From positions 2,480,001 through 2,544,000 of the forward strand of contig NZ_OZ244708.1 in assembly GCF_965218915.1 (NCBI RefSeq): DNA of 64,000 nucleotides, read 5' to 3'. Positions 60,217-64,000 of this stretch are shown piece by piece. Every line of letters starts with the position of its first letter. Position 1 is the first letter of the stretch. A model generated the notes under the pieces. It was given only the letters and a program-made list of their open reading frames with translations, was not told the DNA's origin and did no database searches. This DNA comes from Novosphingopyxis sp965218915. Its GTDB lineage: Bacteria > Pseudomonadota > Alphaproteobacteria > Sphingomonadales > Sphingomonadaceae. The translations under genes were made by a program, and so were the position numbers.

Positions 60217-60774
60217 TCACTGGGAGAGGATTTCCTTCTCCTTGTGCTCGGCCGCCGCATCGGCTTCGCCGATGTGGTCGTCGGTCAGTTTCTGAACTTC
60301 GCCCTCGAGCCGCTTGGCGTCATCCTCGCCGATGTCCTTCTTGTTCTCGTCCGCCTTGATCATGTCCATTCCGTCGCGGCGGACATTGCGGATCGCGATG
60401 CGCGCCTTTTCGGCATAGCTGCCGGCGAGCTTGGCCAGCTCCTTGCGGCGCTCCTCGGTCAGGTCCGGGATCGGCAGGCGGATCGTGTTGCCATCGTTGA
60501 TCGGGTTCAAGCCCAGTCCGGCGGAACGGATCGCTTTTTCGACCGGCGTCACGTTGCCCTTGTCCCATACCTGTACCGACAGCATCCGCGGTTCGGGCAC
60601 GGAGACCGTCGCAACCTGGAGGAGCGGCATGTTCTGGCCGTAAACCTCCACGGTAACAGGGTCCAGCAGCGCGGTGTTGGCGCGGCCGGTGCGCAGGCCG
60701 CCCAGATCGCTCTTGAGCGAATCCACCGCCCCCTTCATGCGCCGTTCCAGATCGGCCTTGTCATACTGCGCCAT
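60217..60774 (-). CDS. frr: Ribosome recycling factor
   Basis: The 185-residue protein splits post-termination ribosomes together with EF-G. The family blocks LRTGRANTALLDPV, YGQNMPLLQVA and IRNVRRDGMDMIK are all there. The ATG at 60774 shares one base with the pyrH stop. Confidence 0.97.
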   Translation of the reverse strand: MAQYDKADLERRMKGAVDSLKSDLGGLRTGRANTALLDPVTVEVYGQNMPLLQVATVSVPEPRMLSVQVWDKGNVTPVEKAIRSAGLGLNPINDGNTIRLPIPDLTEERRKELAKLAGSYAEKARIAIRNVRRDGMDMIKADENKKDIGEDDAKRLEGEVQKLTDDHIGEADAAAEHKEKEILSQ

Positions 60775-61496
60775 CAATTGGTCTCCTTGTGTCTGACGAT
60801 CGTCGCTATACCCTCGCCCGCCAGAACCTTGGCGAGGTTTCCGCGCTCGCGGATCGAGAACACCACGATCGGTATGTCATTGTCCCGGCACAAGGCAACC
60901 GCGCTGGCGTCCATCACCTTGAGATTATCGCTCAATACCTGGTCGTAACCGACTGTGTCGAAACGCACGGCCTTGGGATTCTTCTTGGGATCGTCATCAT
61001 AGACGCCATCGACGCTGGTGCCCTTGAACAGCGCATCGCACTGCATTTCGGCCGCGCGCAGCGCCGCGCCGCTGTCGGTGGTGAAATAGGGGCTGCCGAC
61101 ACCCGCCGCGAAGATCACGATGCGGCCCTTTTCCAGATGGCGCAGCGCGCGGCGGCGGATCACCGGCTCGCATACCTGGTCCATCTCGATCGCAGACTGC
61201 ACGCGCGTACCGACTCCGAGCTGTTCGAGCGCGTTCTGCATGGCGAGAGCGTTCATGACGGTGGCCAGCATGCCCATATAATCGGCCTGCGCGCGGTCCA
61301 TCCCCTTGGCCGCCCCGGCCATGCCGCGAAAGATATTGCCGCCGCCGATGACGAGGCAAATCTCGTTACCATCATCCTTGGCGGCCTTCACCTCCTCGGC
61401 CAGTCGCGACACGGTTTCGGGATCGATGCCGAACTGCCCGTCGCCCATCAGGGATTCGCCGGACAGTTTCAGCAGGATGCGGTTGAAGCCGCGCAT
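60774..61496 (-). CDS. pyrH: UMP kinase
   Basis: The 240-residue hexameric kinase phosphorylates UMP to UDP with ATP. It has the amino-acid-kinase fold with LLKLSGESLMGDGQFGI at the start, IGGGNIFRG, and the triphosphate-binding region TDSGAALRAAEMQCDALFKGT. A hairpin lies in the 140-bp gap upstream, after tsf. Confidence 0.97.
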   Translation of the reverse strand: MRGFNRILLKLSGESLMGDGQFGIDPETVSRLAEEVKAAKDDGNEICLVIGGGNIFRGMAGAAKGMDRAQADYMGMLATVMNALAMQNALEQLGVGTRVQSAIEMDQVCEPVIRRRALRHLEKGRIVIFAAGVGSPYFTTDSGAALRAAEMQCDALFKGTSVDGVYDDDPKKNPKAVRFDTVGYDQVLSDNLKVMDASAVALCRDNDIPIVVFSIRERGNLAKVLAGEGIATIVRHKETN

Positions 61497-61558
61497 GGAA
61501 TCCCCTCTTTGCAGTTTTCATACGGCGCTGCGTTATCGATGCGCGCGCCGGACATGAT

Positions 61559-61590
61559 GAAGGCGCGCACCTTAGGGGGCACGCGCCTTC
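61559..61590 (-). terminator. Hairpin between tsf and pyrH
   Basis: A perfect 9-bp stem GAAGGCGCG/CGCGCCTTC encloses a 14-base loop, 47 bp past the tsf stop. There is no T-run after it on the minus strand, so it may be a processing or attenuation site rather than a full terminator. Confidence 0.5.
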
Positions 61591-61636
61591 AGGCCAAGTG
61601 GCCGCGGCGGAAAATTCGCCTTAGTGGGTAATGCGA

Positions 61637-62560
61637 TCAAACGCCGGCGGCGGCAGCCACCTCGGCGGCGAAATCGCTGGTTTCCTTCTCAATGCCTTCA
61701 CCGAGCTGGAAGCGGACATAATCGGTCAGCGTGATCGGCTTGCCCGCATCCTTGGCGGCCTGCGCCACCACGTCCGCGATCGGCGTCTTGTTGTCGATCA
61801 CGAAGACCTGGCTCAAAAGCGCGTTTTCCTTGGCGAACTTCTTCATCGAGCCTTGGACCATCTTCTCGACGATATCCGAGGGCTTGCCGCTCTCGGCCGC
61901 CTTTTCGCGGGCGATCCCGGCTTCGCGGTCCAGCGTGTCTTTGTCGAGGCCATCGGCGTTCAGCGCCAGCGGAAAGGCCGCGGCGATGTGCATGGCGAGC
62001 TGCTTGCCGAGCGGCTCGAGCACGTCCGCGCCCGCTTCGCTCTCCAGCGCCACGAGTACGCCGATCTTGCCGAGGTTCGGCGCGGCGGCGTTGTGGACAT
62101 AGGAAATCACCTGGCCCTTGGAGACGGAAATCGTCTTGGCGCGGCGCAGCGTCTGGTTCTCGCCGATCTTGGCGATATTGTCGGTCAGTTTCTCGGCCAG
62201 CGTGCCGCCGCCGGGATATTCGGCGTCCTTGATGGCATCGATGTCGTTCGCGCTCTTGGCCAGCGCCAGATCGGTCGCGCTGCGCACGAAATCCTGAAAC
62301 TGCTCGTTCTTGGCGACGAAATCGGTCTCGCTGTTGACTTCCAGCGCGGTGCCCTTGGTGCCGTCGACGGCCACGCCGACCAGGCCCTCGGCCGCGGTGC
62401 GGCTGGACTTTTTCTGCGCGGCGGCGAGGCCCTGGGTGCGCAGCCAGTCGACCGCCGCCTCGATGTCGCCATCGGTCTGGGCGAGCGCCTTCTTGCAATC
62501 CATCATGCCCGCGCCCGAACGGTCGCGCAGTTCTTTCACGGTGGCGGCGGTAATGGCCAT
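61637..62560 (-). CDS. tsf: Translation elongation factor Ts
   Basis: The 307-residue guanine-nucleotide exchange factor for EF-Tu has the N-terminal UBA-like module with VKELRDRSGAGMMDCKKAL and the EF-Tu contact TDFVAKNEQF. Its length is normal for alphaproteobacteria. It follows rpsB with a terminator-like hairpin between. Confidence 0.97.
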   Translation of the reverse strand: MAITAATVKELRDRSGAGMMDCKKALAQTDGDIEAAVDWLRTQGLAAAQKKSSRTAAEGLVGVAVDGTKGTALEVNSETDFVAKNEQFQDFVRSATDLALAKSANDIDAIKDAEYPGGGTLAEKLTDNIAKIGENQTLRRAKTISVSKGQVISYVHNAAAPNLGKIGVLVALESEAGADVLEPLGKQLAMHIAAAFPLALNADGLDKDTLDREAGIAREKAAESGKPSDIVEKMVQGSMKKFAKENALLSQVFVIDNKTPIADVVAQAAKDAGKPITLTDYVRFQLGEGIEKETSDFAAEVAAAAGV

Positions 62561-62592
62561 GGCTGTGTATCCTTCTCGATCTTCTAATACGG

Positions 62593-62635
62593 AAAATGGC
62601 GCGCGGGCCGGATCGGACCGGTAGCCCCGCGCGCC
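62593..62635 (-). terminator. Intrinsic terminator/attenuator between rpsB and tsf
   Basis: On the minus strand a perfect 10-bp stem (GGCGCGCGGG with CCCGCGCGCC) is followed by ATTTT. It lies 63 bp past the rpsB stop and 33 bp before the tsf start, so it probably lowers tsf transcription relative to rpsB. Confidence 0.7.
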
Positions 62636-62698
62636 TGCTGTTAGGCTTCTATTTGGTCATTCCCGCGACGCGATTAAAGCCCCGCGCCGCGTGAGATG

Positions 62699-63787
62699 TC
62701 AGCCCTCGACCTTGGGCGCATCCTTAAGCACTTCGGCCGCATCCTCGGCGGATTCGGCCTTGGGCTCGGTCTCGGTTGCCGGATGTTCGGCCGCGGGCTT
62801 CTCGCCTTCGGGAACATCGTCAGCCTTGGCCTTCGCCTTTTTCGGATCGGCCTTGGCAGGCTTGGCTTCCGCAGCGGGCTTTGCCTCGACGGCAGGGGCC
62901 TCAGCGGCTGGAGCTTTGGCGGCAGCTGCAGGCTTGTCGACCGGCTTTGCTTCAGCAGGCTTCGCCTCGGCGCCGTCGTTCTTCTTGGCCAGCGCCTCGA
63001 TCTTCTGCGCGGCTTCCTCGGCGGCATAGCGCTCTGCGGCAGTCGCAGGCTCTGCCGGGGGCTCGACCATCGCGCCGAAATCGTCGCCCGACTTTTCCAT
63101 CTTGCCCTGCTTGCCACCTTCGGCAGCCGCGGCAATCGCCTCGCAATAAAGGCGGATGGCGCGCGCGGCGTCGTCATTGGCGGGAACCGGGAACGCGATG
63201 TTAGACGGATCGACGTTCGTATCGAGGATCGCGACCACCGGAATGCCGAGCACATTGGCTTCCTTGATGGCGAGCTCTTCCTTGTTGGCGTCGATCACGA
63301 ACATGACATCGGGGATGCCGTTCATGTCGCGGATACCGCCTAGCGAAAGCTCCAGCTTGTCACGCTCGCGCGTCAGCTGCAGGACTTCCTTCTTGGTCAG
63401 ACCCGAGGTGTCGCCCGAAAGCTGCTCTTCCAGCGTTTTCAGACGCTTGATCGAACCGGACACCGTCTTCCAGTTGGTGAGCATGCCGCCCAGCCAGCGA
63501 TGGTTGACGAAATGCTGGCCCGAAGCGCGGGCGGTATCGGCGATCGGCTGCTGTGCCTGGCGCTTGGTGCCGACGAACAGAATCTTGCCGCCAGCCGACA
63601 CGGTCTGCTGCACGAACGCCAGAGCGCGCGCGAACAACGGCACGGTCTGCGAAAGATCGATAATGTGAACACCGTTGCGGTCGCCGAAGATATACGGCTT
63701 CATCCGCGGGTTCCAGCGGTGGGTCTGGTGGCCGAAATGCGCGCCGGCCTCGATCAATTGCTGCATGGTGACGACAGGGGCCGCCAT
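62699..63787 (-). CDS. rpsB: 30S ribosomal protein S2 with long C-terminal extension
   Basis: The 362-residue protein has a complete S2 core (to about residue 240), with GAHFGHQTHRWNPRMKPYIFG, FVGTKRQAQ, VNHRWLGGMLTNW and ILDTNVDPSNIAFPVPANDDA. About 120 residues follow that are low-complexity Ala/Lys/Glu/Pro, in repeats such as AEAKPAEAKP. This extension roughly doubles the usual tail of alphaproteobacterial S2. I use the ATG at 63787, since AAGGAG lies 7 bases upstream; a second ATG at 63793 is too close to it. Confidence 0.95.
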   Translation of the reverse strand: MAAPVVTMQQLIEAGAHFGHQTHRWNPRMKPYIFGDRNGVHIIDLSQTVPLFARALAFVQQTVSAGGKILFVGTKRQAQQPIADTARASGQHFVNHRWLGGMLTNWKTVSGSIKRLKTLEEQLSGDTSGLTKKEVLQLTRERDKLELSLGGIRDMNGIPDVMFVIDANKEELAIKEANVLGIPVVAILDTNVDPSNIAFPVPANDDAARAIRLYCEAIAAAAEGGKQGKMEKSGDDFGAMVEPPAEPATAAERYAAEEAAQKIEALAKKNDGAEAKPAEAKPVDKPAAAAKAPAAEAPAVEAKPAAEAKPAKADPKKAKAKADDVPEGEKPAAEHPATETEPKAESAEDAAEVLKDAPKVEG

Positions 63788-63930
63788 AATCATTCTCCTT
63801 ACCGGTTATACCTCTGGGAAGCGAAAGAACCGGTCATACCCGCCTGAAAGGCGGGGCCGGCACCGGATATGGTGCGTCCCATGTGGAATGGAGCGGGCGG
63901 TTATCGGGGCCGCGCCGCTTTGGCAAGTTC
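63788..63930 (-). promoter_or_regulatory. Structured rpsB leader (candidate)
   Basis: The leader contains two ACCGGT blocks (63801-63806 and 63829-63834) that can pair, and a CCCGCC/GGCGGG hairpin with a 5-base loop at 63839-63855. Ribosomal protein leaders are often autoregulated; that this one is bound by S2 is inference. Confidence 0.35.
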
Positions 63931-63958
63931 AAAATAAGGAACGAACAGCGAACTTCAA
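63931..63958 (-). promoter_or_regulatory. Candidate sigma-70-type promoter of rpsB
   Basis: On the minus strand TTGAAG (63958-63953) and TATTTT (63936-63931) are 16 bases apart, which would give a leader of about 130 bases. The match to consensus is moderate and no experiment is implied. Confidence 0.35.
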
Positions 63959-64000
63959 GCTTGACAGAGCGGAACGTTTCCGGAACATTGTCCAAATCGC

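Overview
The window is chromosomal DNA from a GC-rich alphaproteobacterium, most likely of the order Sphingomonadales. The evidence is a crtW-crtZ ketocarotenoid pair, a DUF1476/BolA/monothiol-glutaredoxin cluster, an alphaproteobacterial aa3 oxidase operon with ctaG and SURF1, and a bamA-ompH-fabZ order with no lpxD or lpxA, which fits a lineage that lacks classical lipid A. I cannot name a genus. I see no prophage, integron, insertion sequence or CRISPR array. Coding density is high, and many neighbouring genes share ATGA, GTGA, TTGA or TGATG stop/start overlaps.

Layout. 0.3-3.8 kb, minus strand: a glycosyltransferase, grxD-bolA-DUF1476 and a quinone oxidoreductase. 3.9-5.2 kb, plus strand: crtW and crtZ. 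5.5-12.2 kb: a PepSY-type membrane protein, then the two subunits of a 3-oxoacid CoA-transferase split by two HAD-type lipoproteins and a membrane protein, then a serine hydrolase and an esterase lipoprotein. 12.6-17.3 kb: a SulP transporter, an AT-rich SH3-domain protein of foreign composition, a glutathione transferase and a ThDP-dependent enzyme. 17.5-23.5 kb: CsbD, an EVE-domain protein, a 2OG-Fe(II) oxygenase, a fasciclin lipoprotein with folM and folB, an rRNA-type methyltransferase and thrC.

23.9-30.5 kb, minus strand: the cytochrome c oxidase operon ctaC-ctaD-ctaB-small membrane protein-ctaG-ctaE-DUF983-SURF1. 30.7-36.6 kb, plus strand: pyrE-pdxJ-acpS-lepB-AI-2E family transporter-glycosyltransferase-polytopic membrane protein. 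37-41.4 kb: a BLUF blue-light sensor, a nitronate monooxygenase-like enzyme, a small lipoprotein and kup. 41.5-46.8 kb, minus strand: cytochrome c maturation genes ccmC-D-E-F-G-H-I, which supply haemylated cytochromes to the respiratory chain. 47-52 kb: a leucine/glutamate-type dehydrogenase, tRNA-His, and a 5-oxoprolinase operon (pxpABC) led by an NRAMP-like transporter without the usual metal ligands. 52-63.8 kb, minus strand: the conserved rpsB-tsf-pyrH-frr-uppS-cdsA-dxr-rseP-bamA-ompH-fabZ block plus rpmE, which joins translation, isoprenoid/undecaprenyl and phospholipid synthesis, and outer-membrane assembly.

A second layer of organisation is a set of at least six families of short imperfect inverted repeats (about 70-240 bp). 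They lie in most of the larger intergenic gaps, including gaps inside the ctaB/ctaD, ccmD/ccmE and ccmE/ccmF gene pairs. One copy is inside a coding sequence, where it supplies most of a lipoprotein signal peptide.
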